The position numbers and the translations under genes are program-made. Source: Bradyrhizobiaceae bacterium (lineage in GTDB: Bacteria > Pseudomonadota > Alphaproteobacteria > Rhizobiales > Xanthobacteraceae). Taken from it: a stretch of 64,000 nt of DNA. The notes under the pieces are model-generated. The model searched no databases. It saw only the letters and a program-made list of their open reading frames with translations, and was not told where the DNA came from. Below, one piece after another: positions 36,385 to 46,741 of the stretch (positions within the stretch are counted from its first letter, which is position 1; each line of letters starts with the position of its first letter). The stretch lies in contig RXJJ01000022.1 in the NCBI GenBank assembly GCA_003963145.1, positions 89,211 to 153,210 of the forward strand, given 5' to 3'.

Positions 36385-37152
36385 ATGGCTATTCAGCGCA
36401 AGCGTTTTCGTGTCGAGGACATGCAGTTTGACGACATGGAGGCGAACGAGCGGTCCGGCATGGACCTTCCCATACACGAGATGATCATGAGCGAACTGCG
36501 CGCCATCCGCGATCAAATGGGGCGTCCGCTGCAAAGCGCCGAAGTCAGCAAAACCGAACAGGACGACAAGCACGACGCGATCGAGGTGCAGGCCGCGCTC
36601 GACGTCTATCGCGCGCAGATCGCGCAATGCGAAAAGCTGAAGGTCGAACTCGACCTCATCCACGACGCGATCAACCGCACCAAGCTCGAAATCGCCGTGC
36701 TGCATGTCTCAAGCTTCGACGGCGAGGAGATGACGAAGGTGACCGGCGAGCTCGGCGCCATCGTCGGCGGCACGGAACGGGCCACCGAGCAAATTCTCGA
36801 AGCCGCCGAATCCATCGACCAGGCCGCAAGCCTGCTGGCGGCCGGTACTTCGCCAGGTCAGCAGGCACGCCTCGCCGCGGATATTTCCGATCGCGTGGTC
36901 GGCATTTTCGAGGCCTGCAACTTTCAGGACCTCACCGGCCAGCGCATCAGCAAGGTCATGAACACCGTGAAGTTCATCGAGCACCACATCAACGTGATGA
37001 TGGACATCTGGGGCGGCGTTGACGCCATCAAGGCGCACACGCCAGCCGTCACCGACAGCCGCGAGGGCGATGCAAGGCTGCTGAACGGTCCGAAATCAGC
37101 GGGCGAGGAAGGTCACGCCTCGCAGAACGACATCGACGCGATATTCGGCTGA
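36385..37152 (+). CDS. cheZ: Protein phosphatase CheZ
   Basis: CheZ dephosphorylates CheY-phosphate. The 255-residue protein is mostly helical. The active-site segment is CNFQDLTGQRISKVM near residues 176-190, with the Gln of the LTGQ motif and a preceding Asp as in E. coli CheZ. The C-terminus SQNDIDAIFG is separated by a flexible linker and resembles the CheY-binding peptide of CheZ and the SQxEID motif of FliM/FliN. ATG 36385 follows GGGGGGAC. Neighbours are unrelated to motility; the nearest possible partner is the CheY-like protein at 1733-2125. Confidence 0.9.
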   Translation: MAIQRKRFRVEDMQFDDMEANERSGMDLPIHEMIMSELRAIRDQMGRPLQSAEVSKTEQDDKHDAIEVQAALDVYRAQIAQCEKLKVELDLIHDAINRTKLEIAVLHVSSFDGEEMTKVTGELGAIVGGTERATEQILEAAESIDQAASLLAAGTSPGQQARLAADISDRVVGIFEACNFQDLTGQRISKVMNTVKFIEHHINVMMDIWGGVDAIKAHTPAVTDSREGDARLLNGPKSAGEEGHASQNDIDAIFG

Positions 37153-37187
37153 GCTGCGTTTATTGCGGAGCTGAATCCCGGGCCGGC

Positions 37188-37691
37188 CTAGGCATGCGGC
37201 GCGCAGCGCACATAGACCATGGTGCCGTAGCGGCTGTTGGCATCTGGATCGATGAACTTGGTCTGCAGCACGCGGCCGTCGAAGGACACGATCTCGCGGT
37301 CCTTCTCGCCGCCGGCGGGACCGGGCGGGCCGATATAGTTCTTGCCGCTCTGGCTGCCCTTCAGATTGAGTTCCTGCGGCGTCGCCTCGTCGGCCAGATG
37401 CATGATCACGCCACCGTTCTGTCCCTTGCCGATCACGTAGGGATTTTTGCACTGCCCGCGCGCGGCGTTCTCGGTGCGCACCCGGTCCTTGGGATCGTGA
37501 TAGGCGGCAAGGCCCCATTTTCCGACGATCTCGTCGGGGCGGATGGTCGAGGGAATTTCGGGCGCGGCCGCGGCCTCCGGCGTCGAAGAACCACCGCCGA
37601 GATTCATGCTGGTGCAACCTGCGAGCACGCCGGCGAACATGAACGCCATCGCCAGGCCGGGAAGAATTCGCGTGCTGCCAAGGTAAGTCAT
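37188..37691 (-). CDS. Exported lipoprotein, AprI/Inh-like fold suspected
   Basis: A 167-residue protein with a lipoprotein signal peptide: hydrophobic core then lipobox LAGC with Cys near residue 25, so it should be lipidated and anchored in the envelope. After a Ser/Ala/Pro linker comes a compact domain, VGKWGLAAYHDPKDRVRTE ... CKNPYVIGKGQNGGVIMHL ... RYGTMVYVRC, with two Cys that could pair. The GKWGL opening resembles AprI/Inh protease-inhibitor domains, but this is a weak similarity. Start 37691 is preferred over 37736. Confidence 0.75.
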   Translation of the reverse strand: MTYLGSTRILPGLAMAFMFAGVLAGCTSMNLGGGSSTPEAAAAPEIPSTIRPDEIVGKWGLAAYHDPKDRVRTENAARGQCKNPYVIGKGQNGGVIMHLADEATPQELNLKGSQSGKNYIGPPGPAGGEKDREIVSFDGRVLQTKFIDPDANSRYGTMVYVRCAPHA

Positions 37692-37876
37692 AACATCTCC
37701 GAACAGATTGATGGACCAAGCCTGCCCGGCTGGCAAGCACGGACCGTCATCGGCTGGTTGATCGAAACCCGTGTGTGATTTTCCCGTTCCCCGTCGGCTT
37801 CCAGATCATCCTATAATGACCTCACCAAGGCCTTAAGGAGAATCAACTCTATCCGGGCCCGCCCGCGTGCCTTTGC

Positions 37877-37905
37877 TTGACAGAACTGGCGTCAGCCCAT
37901 ATCGA
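37877..37905 (+). promoter_or_regulatory. Putative housekeeping-sigma promoter of groES-groEL
   Basis: TTGACA at 37877-37882 is a perfect -35 box; TATCGA at 37900-37905 is a fair -10 at a 17-base spacing. Transcription would start at or just before the CIRCE element, which fits HrcA control. Confidence 0.65.
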
Positions 37906-37913
37906 AAACGGCA

Positions 37914-37940
37914 TTAGCACTCCGATACCGCGATTGCTAA
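37914..37940 (+). promoter_or_regulatory. CIRCE operator (HrcA-binding site) upstream of groES
   Basis: TTAGCACTC, nine bases, GATTGCTAA: the CIRCE consensus is TTAGCACTC-N9-GAGTGCTAA, so there is one mismatch in 18. It lies just downstream of the -10 box and 47 bases before the groES start. HrcA repression released by heat shock is the known mechanism; hrcA is not in the window. Confidence 0.93.
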
Positions 37941-37987
37941 CCGCAATTTGCTGCCGGCCCGCCTCCGCCGGCGTGAGAGGAACGCCC

Positions 37988-38284
37988 ATGTCCAAGACCA
38001 CATTTCGTCCGCTGCATGACCGCGTCGTCGTCAAGCGCATCGACGCCGAGGAAAAGACCAAAGGCGGGATCATCATTCCCGACAGCGCCAAGGAAAAGCC
38101 CTCGCAGGGCCAGGTCGTCGCCGTCGGCCCGGGCGGCCGCGACGAGACCGGCAAGCTGATCCCGATCGATCTGAAGGTCGGCAACAAGGTGCTGTTCGGC
38201 AAATGGTCCGGCACCGAGGTCAAGCTCGATGGCGAGGAACTCCTGATCATGAAGGAGTCCGACATCATGGGCGTGCTGACGTAA
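37988..38284 (+). CDS. groES: Co-chaperonin GroES
   Basis: The 98-residue GroES caps GroEL as a heptameric lid. [19 protein letters not shown], the mobile loop [16 protein letters not shown] and the C-terminal [15 protein letters not shown] are all standard. The start at 37988 has GAGAGGAAC upstream; the longer frame from 37877 runs through promoter and CIRCE and is rejected. groEL follows after 153 bases that contain a structured repeat. Confidence 0.97.
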   Translation: MSKTTFRPLHDRVVVKRIDAEEKTKGGIIIPDSAKEKPSQGQVVAVGPGGRDETGKLIPIDLKVGNKVLFGKWSGTEVKLDGEELLIMKESDIMGVLT

Positions 38285-38320
38285 GAATTTTTGAAACGAG
38301 CGCTGCAGCGCACTCAGCGC

Positions 38321-40090
<1,770 letters not shown>

Positions 40091-40114
40091 GCCACGCTCG
40101 CCTCTCCCGACAAC

Positions 40115-40143
40115 AAAAAGCGCGGCGAGAGCCGCGCTTTTTT
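40115..40143 (+). terminator. Intrinsic terminator of groESL
   Basis: A perfect 10-bp stem (40117-40126 with 40131-40140), GAGA loop, and a run of six T (40138-40143). It also has A's on the left side and could serve the convergent DsbD-like gene ending at 40178. Confidence 0.92.
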
Positions 40144-40177
40144 CATGCGCGATGTCGTCTAACCGCAGGCGTCTTGT

Positions 40178-42307
40178 CTATCCTTCCCTGCCGGCGGACC
40201 GTCCATCCGCAGCCTTTGCGCTGCCCTCGCCCGCATCGTCGAGCGCCTGAATCACTGTGGCGGGCGTCAAAACCTCCGGAAGCGCCTGCCCCTGCGGCCG
40301 GCGCGGCCCGTACACCACATCCATCGGAATGCCGAAACGGCCGAAGCGCTGGAGATAGGCCGAGATCGCAGGGTTGGGACGGCTCCAGTCGGCGCGCATG
40401 CGGATCGTGCCGGGCCGTGCCAGCCGGTCCTTCACCTGACGATCCTCGAAAGCCGTCAGTTCGTTGACCTTGCAGGTCAGGCACCAGCTCGCCGTGACAT
40501 CCACAAGCACCGTGTTGCCCTGCGACACCAGCGTGTCGATGGCGGCCGGATCGAACGCCTGCCACTCTCCCTCGTCAGGCCGCCCGCCCGCGCCCGACGC
40601 GGGCAACAATGCAACCAGCAGGGTCGCGGCGACCAGCGCCGCCGACGCGACGCCGGGCAATTTTCCGCCGGGGCGATAAGCCGCGAAGGCGCGCAGCGCC
40701 AGCAATCCCGTCAGCAGGAAGGCCGCCGTTCCGCTCATCCACGGGCCCGCGACGCTCCACAGCACGGCAAGCAGCCAGATCGTGGTGCCGAGCAGCAGCA
40801 GGCCGAGCGCCTGACGCAGCCGGATCATCCAGGGACCGGGTTTCGGCAGCCATGTCACAAGGCGCGGCGCGATCGCCACCGCGATGAAGGGCAGCGCCAT
40901 GCCAAGGCCCAGGCAGGCAAACACGATGAGAATTTCCAAGGGACCTCCGGTCAGCGCGAACCCCACTGCAGTCCCGACGAACGGCGCCGAACATGGCGTC
41001 GCCAGCAAAGTCGCGAACATACCGCTCAGGAACGCGCCGATCAGCGGCCCGCGATCGGCTCCGCCGCCGATTTGCGCGATGGCATGCGGCAGCTGAATGG
41101 GCAGCCACTCAAAGAAGCTCGCCGCGAACAATGTCGTCACCACGGCCATCGCGATCAGGAACCATGGCTGCTGAAACTGGATGCCCCAGCCGAGCGCCGC
41201 GCCCGATAGCTTCAGCGCAATCAGCGCCGCCGCCAGCAGCAGGAACGAGACGAGAATGCCGAGCGCCGTCGCGGCGGCGCTGCGCCGCGCCTGCCTTTGC
41301 TCGCCGCCGCCATGCCGGGCGAATGCAAACAGCTTGATCGACAGGATCGGCAAGACGCACGGCATGAGATTGAGGATCAGTCCGCCAAGCAACGCGACCA
41401 GCAGGATCGCAGCAAGGCTGCCTGTGCGAAGGCTGCCGGCGTGCGGCGCGGACGATGTCTGCGAGGCTGCGGCCAGCGGCGGCGGCCCGTCGAACTCGGC
41501 CGCGCGCGGTCCATCCACCAGCGTCAGCCGGGTCTGGCTGGTGGGTTTGAAATCCGGCGGCAGCGTCGTGGTCAGGGTGACCGTGCGGCCGTCATCGCCG
41601 AAAGCCGAGGCGGGCGCGGGCGGCAGGCCATCGCCCGCGCCCTCGACAAAAAGATCGGGTTCGCGAAACGCCTCCGCCGTGCTGCGCAGCGTCACCACAA
41701 GCTGGCGTGCGGCGCCCTTCGTCTGCACCGCCTCGTCGACGATCTCGATGCCCGCCGCCTCGGGCGGTCCGGGAACGGCCGCGCGCGCGGCGGCGATCAG
41801 GCCGCTCTCCGCGGACGGCTCGCCCGTTCCGGCGGGAAGATCCAGAACGAGGCTGGCATGCTTGGGCACGCAGATTTCGGCGCAGGCCGCGTAATCGATG
41901 GTGACGGCGATATGCGCGCCAGCGCGCGCATCGGCCAGTTTCAGATCCAGCGGAAGGATGAAGTGTCCGGTATAGATGCTGTTTTGCAGATCGGAAATCA
42001 CCAGCCGCGCAGGTGCCGGCCATGACACGTCCTGCGTTTTCAGATTGCGCGAGGCCGACCAGTCCAGCGCCGGCGGAATTCCGGCGTCACCCGGCGTGCG
42101 CCAGTAACCGTGCCAGGGTTCGGGATAATCGAATTCAAGCCCGGCCTGAAGGCGCGTGCCGCCGACGCTGTCCGACGCCGTGATCAGGCGAACGCTGGCC
42201 TGCTTGTCGCCAACCCACGCCGACGATGCAGCGAGAGATGGCGACACCGAAAGCAGGCAGAGACCGGCGGTGAGAACCGCCGTCCGCAAGGCACGTAAGC
42301 CGGTCAT
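40178..42307 (-). CDS. DsbD/ScsB-like thiol:disulfide interchange protein
   Basis: A 709-residue, three-part electron conduit that passes reducing power from the cytoplasm to the periplasm. After a signal peptide (~1-27), a periplasmic N-terminal domain has the Cys pair of CAEICVP (~140). The membrane domain (about eight helices, ~290-580) carries one Cys each in LNLMPCVLP (~312) and LATPCSAPF (~437). The C-terminal thioredoxin domain has WCLTCK (~604). All six redox Cys are present. The N-terminal domain resembles ScsB more than E. coli DsbD. The start 42307 (MTGLRALRT) begins the signal peptide; a longer frame is rejected. The DUF1223 gene precedes it by 13 bases. Confidence 0.92.
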   Translation of the reverse strand: MTGLRALRTAVLTAGLCLLSVSPSLAASSAWVGDKQASVRLITASDSVGGTRLQAGLEFDYPEPWHGYWRTPGDAGIPPALDWSASRNLKTQDVSWPAPARLVISDLQNSIYTGHFILPLDLKLADARAGAHIAVTIDYAACAEICVPKHASLVLDLPAGTGEPSAESGLIAAARAAVPGPPEAAGIEIVDEAVQTKGAARQLVVTLRSTAEAFREPDLFVEGAGDGLPPAPASAFGDDGRTVTLTTTLPPDFKPTSQTRLTLVDGPRAAEFDGPPPLAAASQTSSAPHAGSLRTGSLAAILLVALLGGLILNLMPCVLPILSIKLFAFARHGGGEQRQARRSAAATALGILVSFLLLAAALIALKLSGAALGWGIQFQQPWFLIAMAVVTTLFAASFFEWLPIQLPHAIAQIGGGADRGPLIGAFLSGMFATLLATPCSAPFVGTAVGFALTGGPLEILIVFACLGLGMALPFIAVAIAPRLVTWLPKPGPWMIRLRQALGLLLLGTTIWLLAVLWSVAGPWMSGTAAFLLTGLLALRAFAAYRPGGKLPGVASAALVAATLLVALLPASGAGGRPDEGEWQAFDPAAIDTLVSQGNTVLVDVTASWCLTCKVNELTAFEDRQVKDRLARPGTIRMRADWSRPNPAISAYLQRFGRFGIPMDVVYGPRRPQGQALPEVLTPATVIQALDDAGEGSAKAADGRSAGREG

Positions 42308-42320
42308 GAACCCGCGCTCC

Positions 42321-43034
42321 TCAGGACGCCGAATCGCTCGCACGCGCCGCGCCCACGATGCTGCCGTCCGGCGCCTCGAGCAGAACGGCGATCTCCTCGC
42401 CTGCCGGGCTTGCGACATTCAGCGTCACAGGCTGGCCGGCCCAGTCACCGACTTTCTGAAACGAGCGCACGACATTCGATTCCACGAGTGTCTGTCCGCT
42501 GTTCTCGCCGCGCGGCACCTTGGTGCTGTGCTGGGCATCGTATCCGACCAGAATGACGCGGGCGTTACCGCTTCCCTGTCCGACATTGATCGACACCGAG
42601 CCGCCCTTGCGCGTGACCGTCACCGGCGCGGATGCGGCCTCGCGCTTGGCCGCGTCGATGGCCGCTTCGCCCTGCGCGCGATGCGAGCCGACGAAACTCA
42701 CCTTGCCGTTCACGACAATCTCGGGCGTGTAGGATCCGTCGCCAAAGCGCGAGCCGTAGGCGGCCTGACGCTGCGTCGCGCCTTCGAAGGAAAACGGATC
42801 GACCCAGCCCAGCCGGTTCCAGTAAGTCACATGGAACCCGAGCGGCAGGACATCCTTTCGGCTGCGAACCAGATCGGTCAGATAGGCATTAGCGGGCGGG
42901 CAGGATGAACAGCCCTGCGAGGTAAACAGTTCGACCACGACGGGCCGTTCCGACGCCCTATCCGATTCCATGGCGATGGCGGGGACTCCCAGGGCCAGAA
43001 CGGCGGCGGTGGCGGCGACAATACGCGAAAGCAT
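42321..43034 (-). CDS. DUF1223 exported thioredoxin-like protein
   Basis: A 237-residue protein with signal peptide (residues 1-21, ending AIAME) and a thioredoxin-like opening VVVELFTSQGCSSCPPANAYL, Cys42 and Cys45 forming a CxxC pair. Later blocks YTPEIVVNGKVSFVGSHR include the cis-Pro-like TPEIVVNG expected of thioredoxin folds. It is directly upstream of the DsbD/ScsB-like gene on the same strand, so it is probably a periplasmic substrate or partner that receives electrons from it. DUF1223 itself has no established reaction. Confidence 0.9.
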   Translation of the reverse strand: MLSRIVAATAAVLALGVPAIAMESDRASERPVVVELFTSQGCSSCPPANAYLTDLVRSRKDVLPLGFHVTYWNRLGWVDPFSFEGATQRQAAYGSRFGDGSYTPEIVVNGKVSFVGSHRAQGEAAIDAAKREAASAPVTVTRKGGSVSINVGQGSGNARVILVGYDAQHSTKVPRGENSGQTLVESNVVRSFQKVGDWAGQPVTLNVASPAGEEIAVLLEAPDGSIVGAARASDSAS

Positions 43035-43351
43035 GAGACTCTCCGTTGCGGGTCAGCGATACAGATAATTCGCTCCGCAGGCCGGCTTCGTTACACGACC
43101 GCCTGACCATTCCCGTGGCCGGTGTTCAACTGACCGTGTTCGATGGGGTCAATTCATGGCCGGACCGCCTGACTCCCCGGCAGCAGGCGCGGCGGACACC
43201 GGGCCTGTCGCATTTGGGGAAAAATGACAAACCCCGGAAAAGGGGCGGTTTTTCGCCCTTTATGGACGCGACTTTTATCCCTGTTTCTTTTATGGTCCGC
43301 GCCGCCGCTTCGCTGCGGCCGTTCCGCCTTTCCGTTTCAGGACGATTCAGC
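43035..43351. other. Divergent intergenic region between the DUF1223 gene and an exported-protein gene
   Basis: 317 bases. An open + frame covers it from 43046, but it has no leader or family similarity, and the true start downstream at 43352 begins a clean signal peptide. It should contain two divergent promoters. I see no strong palindrome. Confidence 0.5.
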
Positions 43352-44560
43352 ATGCGCGTCTTCACCGCCGTCGTGACCGTTTCTCTTGCCCTCCTCGCCG
43401 CCGGGACTCCGGCGTCGGCGCAAAGCTCGAAAACCCCGGAAAAACCCGTCAGCAGCGAGCCGAACACTCACTATTTCCTGTCGCTGGGCGACATTCTGGG
43501 CGATCTGCCGGTGGATGCGTTCATGAAGGAGACAAGGCAGGGCGGCAAAACCCTCTCGGCCCAACTCGACGTGTGCTTCTCGGTCGCCGTCAATTCGGAC
43601 CGCAAGGACCGTTTCGTGGTCGACCTCAAGCCGGACGGCGACAAGCTCACCGGCACCGGCACCACCACCGACGACAAGGCGCCGGTGACCGTGTCGCTGA
43701 CCCGCAAGGATGTCGGCAAGTCGATCAATTTCGACGGCAAGATCACGGTCGGCAGCAAGCCGTTCCTGGTCTCCTCCACCGACAACGCCGAATCCGACGA
43801 GAAGGAATTCGCGCAATCGCAGGCGACCGACGACAACATCTCCGAGAAACCCGCCGACTTCACCGACATGTCGCCGCAGGCGATCGCGGTGAAGGTCAAG
43901 CGCGGGAATTTCATCGACCTGATGAAAAGCCTCAAGACGGAGAACGTGCAGATCACGCTCGACAGCATCGCGGCCGACTGCATCGCGCTGCGCAGCGGCG
44001 AGCAGATCGTGCGCCTGTTCGTCGATCCGATGCGCTCGGCCGCACTGGTCGCCAAGCTGAAGGCCATGCCCGGGGTTACCGCCGCCGGCTGGACCACGGG
44101 CTCCTATGACATCGAGCGGGCAATCCGCGTCTCCGCCGCCGACTGGAGCAGCGGCGGCAAACTCGACCGCACCGGGCTCGCGACCGCGATCGGGAATGCG
44201 GCGGCCAAGACCTATTCGGCCAAGATCGTGTCGTCGGAATGGAACGACACCACCGGCGAACTGACCGTGACGCTGAAGCACCCCAACACGACAGCTCCCG
44301 CGCTCGGCCTCACCGATACGCTCGAACTCACCGTCCTCATCGGTCCGGAAAAGCCCGGTGCCTCCGACAGACTGATCGTGTGGGTCGGCTCGCCCTCGAC
44401 CACGACAAGGGACGAGAGCGCGGGGCCGCATCTCGATTTCGCCGAAGCCGCCAGCACCGAGGAAGAAAGCACCTTCAGCGAAGACGATGAAATCGTCCGG
44501 GCGCTCGCCGCCGAATTGAAGGGCGTACGCTGGAGTCCCGACACATCGTCATGGAAGTGA
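43352..44560 (+). CDS. Exported protein of unknown function
   Basis: A 402-residue protein with a clear signal peptide (MRVFTAVVTVSLALLAAG, cleavage after PASAQ). The mature part is acidic, beta-rich looking and without Cys pairs except two isolated Cys (LDVCFSVAV and AADCIALRS), which might pair. Segments such as DGDKLTGTGTTTDDKAPVTVSLTRKDVGKSINFDGKI look like beta strands. I recognise no family. The start at 43352 was chosen for the signal peptide. It is 49 bases before the CrtI-like gene, so the two may be cotranscribed. Confidence 0.75.
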   Translation: MRVFTAVVTVSLALLAAGTPASAQSSKTPEKPVSSEPNTHYFLSLGDILGDLPVDAFMKETRQGGKTLSAQLDVCFSVAVNSDRKDRFVVDLKPDGDKLTGTGTTTDDKAPVTVSLTRKDVGKSINFDGKITVGSKPFLVSSTDNAESDEKEFAQSQATDDNISEKPADFTDMSPQAIAVKVKRGNFIDLMKSLKTENVQITLDSIAADCIALRSGEQIVRLFVDPMRSAALVAKLKAMPGVTAAGWTTGSYDIERAIRVSAADWSSGGKLDRTGLATAIGNAAAKTYSAKIVSSEWNDTTGELTVTLKHPNTTAPALGLTDTLELTVLIGPEKPGASDRLIVWVGSPSTTTRDESAGPHLDFAEAASTEEESTFSEDDEIVRALAAELKGVRWSPDTSSWK

Positions 44561-44609
44561 ACCGCTTGAATCCTCCGTCATTCCGGACGCCATCCAGGCA
44601 CGACAACAA

Positions 44610-46076
44610 ATGACCACATACGATGCCGTCATCATCGGGGCCGGCCTTGGCGGGCTGACCTGCGGCGCGCTCCTGGCGCGCGCGGGCCGCAAGGTGCTGG
44701 TCATCGAGAAGAGCAATTCGGTCGGCGGCGCGGCGTCGAGCTACAAGGTCGGCGACCTGTTCGTCGAGGGCTCGCTGCACGAGACCAGCGATCCAACCGA
44801 TCCGCGCGATCCCAAGCATGAGATACTCAAACGCGCGGGCGTTCTGGACGCCGTCAAATGGATTCCCGGCGGCGCATTCTTTGAGGTGCGCGGCGGCCCG
44901 GTCGGCGTACCGCTCAGCGTCCCCGACAATTTCGCCGGAGCCCGCGACGCGCTGACCGCGCGCTTCCCCCATCACGCGGACGGCATCGCCGAGCTATTGA
45001 GCGAGATGGAACGGTTCGCGGCCGGCGCGCCGGAAAACGATTCGCAGACATCGCTCGCGGACAGGCTGCAGCAGATTTTCGGAAACGACGAGGCGGTGAA
45101 ATGCGCCATCGCCGCCAACCTGTCTTATTATCACGACGATCCCGCAACGCTGTGGTGGCCGTTCTTCGCCGCCGCGCAGGGCAGCTATCTGCAGAGCGGC
45201 GGGCGTTACGTGCAGAACGGATCGCAGCGCTTGTCCAGCGCGCTGGCGCGCGTGGTCATCAAATCGGAAGGGTGCGGCGTCGTCGTGCGCCGCGTCGTCA
45301 CCGCCATCGAGAAGAAAGGCGATGCGTTCATCGTCTCGCACACCGCCAAGGACGGCAGCGATCCGAAAACAGCCGAGGCGATCCGCGTCATCAGCAACGC
45401 GGCGCCGGAAAGCACGGTGGAATTGCTCGCGCAATCGCAGCGGCCGCCGTTTCTCTCACGCTACCGCGATCTGTCGCCATCGATTTCCGTGTTCGCGCTG
45501 ACCCTTGGTCTCGCAAAGCCGCCGCGCGATTTCGGCTTCACCTCCTATTCGACGCAGTTGCTGCCGGACTGGATGACTTCGCTTGCCGATTACGCGAAGG
45601 CCGCGGCGCTGATGGCGGACGAGCCGGCGGCCCGCATGCCGCCGCTGGCGATGGCCGACTACGCCGCGATCGACTCCGGTGTGCCCGCGCCGCCTTACGT
45701 GCTGTCCGTCATCGCGCCGGATCGCCTGTCGAACTGGACCGGCATCGATCACGATGCCTACCGCGCCAAGCGTGGACGCTGGCAGGACGCGATCATCGCT
45801 TATCTCGATGCCCATTATCCGGGACTGGCGAAGGCGGTCGTCGCTTCGTCCTTCAACACCGCGATGTCGGTGCGGCAATATCTCGGCGCGCCGAACGGCG
45901 CTGTGTATGGCTTTGCGCCGACAGTGCCGCGTTCAACGGATGAGATGGCCGCGCGCTCACCCGCAACAGCGGTGCCGGGGCTTTATCTCTCGTCCAGCTA
46001 TGCCGGCTTCGGCGGTTACACCGGCGCCATTCAGGCCGCCGGCGCGTGCGCCGATCTGATCCTGCGGGAAAGCTGA
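44610..46076 (+). CDS. CrtI/phytoene-dehydrogenase-like FAD-dependent oxidoreductase
   Basis: A 488-residue flavoprotein with the N-terminal FAD site VIIGAGLGGLTCGALLARAG, then VIEKSNSVGGAAS, as in phytoene desaturases, carotenoid isomerases and retinol saturases. The C-terminal FAD motif is GLYLSSSYAGFGGYTGAIQAAG. No carotenoid genes (crtB, crtE) are nearby, so carotenoid substrate specificity should not be assumed; this branch includes many uncharacterised oxidoreductases. Length is normal for the family. Confidence 0.85.
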   Translation: MTTYDAVIIGAGLGGLTCGALLARAGRKVLVIEKSNSVGGAASSYKVGDLFVEGSLHETSDPTDPRDPKHEILKRAGVLDAVKWIPGGAFFEVRGGPVGVPLSVPDNFAGARDALTARFPHHADGIAELLSEMERFAAGAPENDSQTSLADRLQQIFGNDEAVKCAIAANLSYYHDDPATLWWPFFAAAQGSYLQSGGRYVQNGSQRLSSALARVVIKSEGCGVVVRRVVTAIEKKGDAFIVSHTAKDGSDPKTAEAIRVISNAAPESTVELLAQSQRPPFLSRYRDLSPSISVFALTLGLAKPPRDFGFTSYSTQLLPDWMTSLADYAKAAALMADEPAARMPPLAMADYAAIDSGVPAPPYVLSVIAPDRLSNWTGIDHDAYRAKRGRWQDAIIAYLDAHYPGLAKAVVASSFNTAMSVRQYLGAPNGAVYGFAPTVPRSTDEMAARSPATAVPGLYLSSSYAGFGGYTGAIQAAGACADLILRES

Positions 46077-46085
46077 AGCCAGGTC

Positions 46086-46487
46086 TCAATTCGTATTGAT
46101 ACGAAAGCGCAGCGTGGTCGGGCCTGCAAACGACACGAAATCGCCCTGACGGACCCAGGTCGCCGCGTCGCCGAGCGCGCGCAAGAGATCGTCGTCGGCC
46201 TGCGCCGAGGCGGGCGCGCACGACGCATCGCTCATCGCGCCGGCCACGAAGATCACCGTGTTGTTGGCGATGGAAAACTGGCCGCGTCCGCTCTTGCACC
46301 ACAGATCGAGCTTGGCTTCGCCGTTGTCACCGATTTCGATGGTCGGTATCCGCTTGGAGCCGGGCTGCGGGCGTGCCTCCAGCGTCATTTCCATCCCGAA
46401 TGGAAACTCGGCAGCGAATGCAGACGCACTGGCCGCCGCAAGCATGAATCCCGCAAGGACAAACGAAACCTGTCGCAAACAAAGCAT
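46086..46487 (-). CDS. Exported META/HslJ-like domain protein
   Basis: A 133-residue protein with a signal peptide (residues 1-25, ending AFAAE). The mature part has GKxxPTIEIGDNGEAKLDLWCK-type segments, then CAPASAQADDDLLRALGDAATW, consistent with a META-like beta domain with two Cys that could form a disulfide. Function in the envelope is unknown. It converges on the CrtI-like gene with a 9-base gap. Its start at 46487 is the only sensible one for the leader. Confidence 0.75.
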   Translation of the reverse strand: MLCLRQVSFVLAGFMLAAASASAFAAEFPFGMEMTLEARPQPGSKRIPTIEIGDNGEAKLDLWCKSGRGQFSIANNTVIFVAGAMSDASCAPASAQADDDLLRALGDAATWVRQGDFVSFAGPTTLRFRINTN

Positions 46488-46683
46488 GGCGTTACTTTCG
46501 CTAGCCGAAAAATAAGGGTGAGAGGCCGCCAGCGCGTGGCTCGCCAGCCCGTGCGGGTTTTACGTAACCGCATCGCCAATGGCCAGCGGCTTTTGCGCCG
46601 CAATTTTCATCACGTCCGCGCGTATTTTGCTGATTTGTCGTGTTCCCGTCATGCGGCAAACCGCGCGCCGGTCGCGCCGTCCC

Positions 46684-46717
46684 CAAATAAAATCCCCGCG
46701 CTTTCGCGCGGGGATTT
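46684..46717 (-). terminator. Intrinsic terminator of the lactate-permease-type gene
   Basis: A perfect 11-bp stem (46690-46700 with 46707-46717) and a 6-base loop, followed on the - strand by TTATTT. It lies 24 bases past the permease stop. Confidence 0.9.
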
Positions 46718-46741
46718 GCAGCATTCGATTCCGGCGGACGG

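Noticed and set aside
43046..43351. 102-residue N-terminal extension of the exported protein
   Set aside because: It would place the signal peptide in the middle of the protein; the ATG at 43352 begins it properly.
44610..46076. Calling the CrtI-like protein a phytoene desaturase
   Set aside because: No crtB, crtE or other carotenoid genes nearby, and this superfamily contains many non-carotenoid enzymes.
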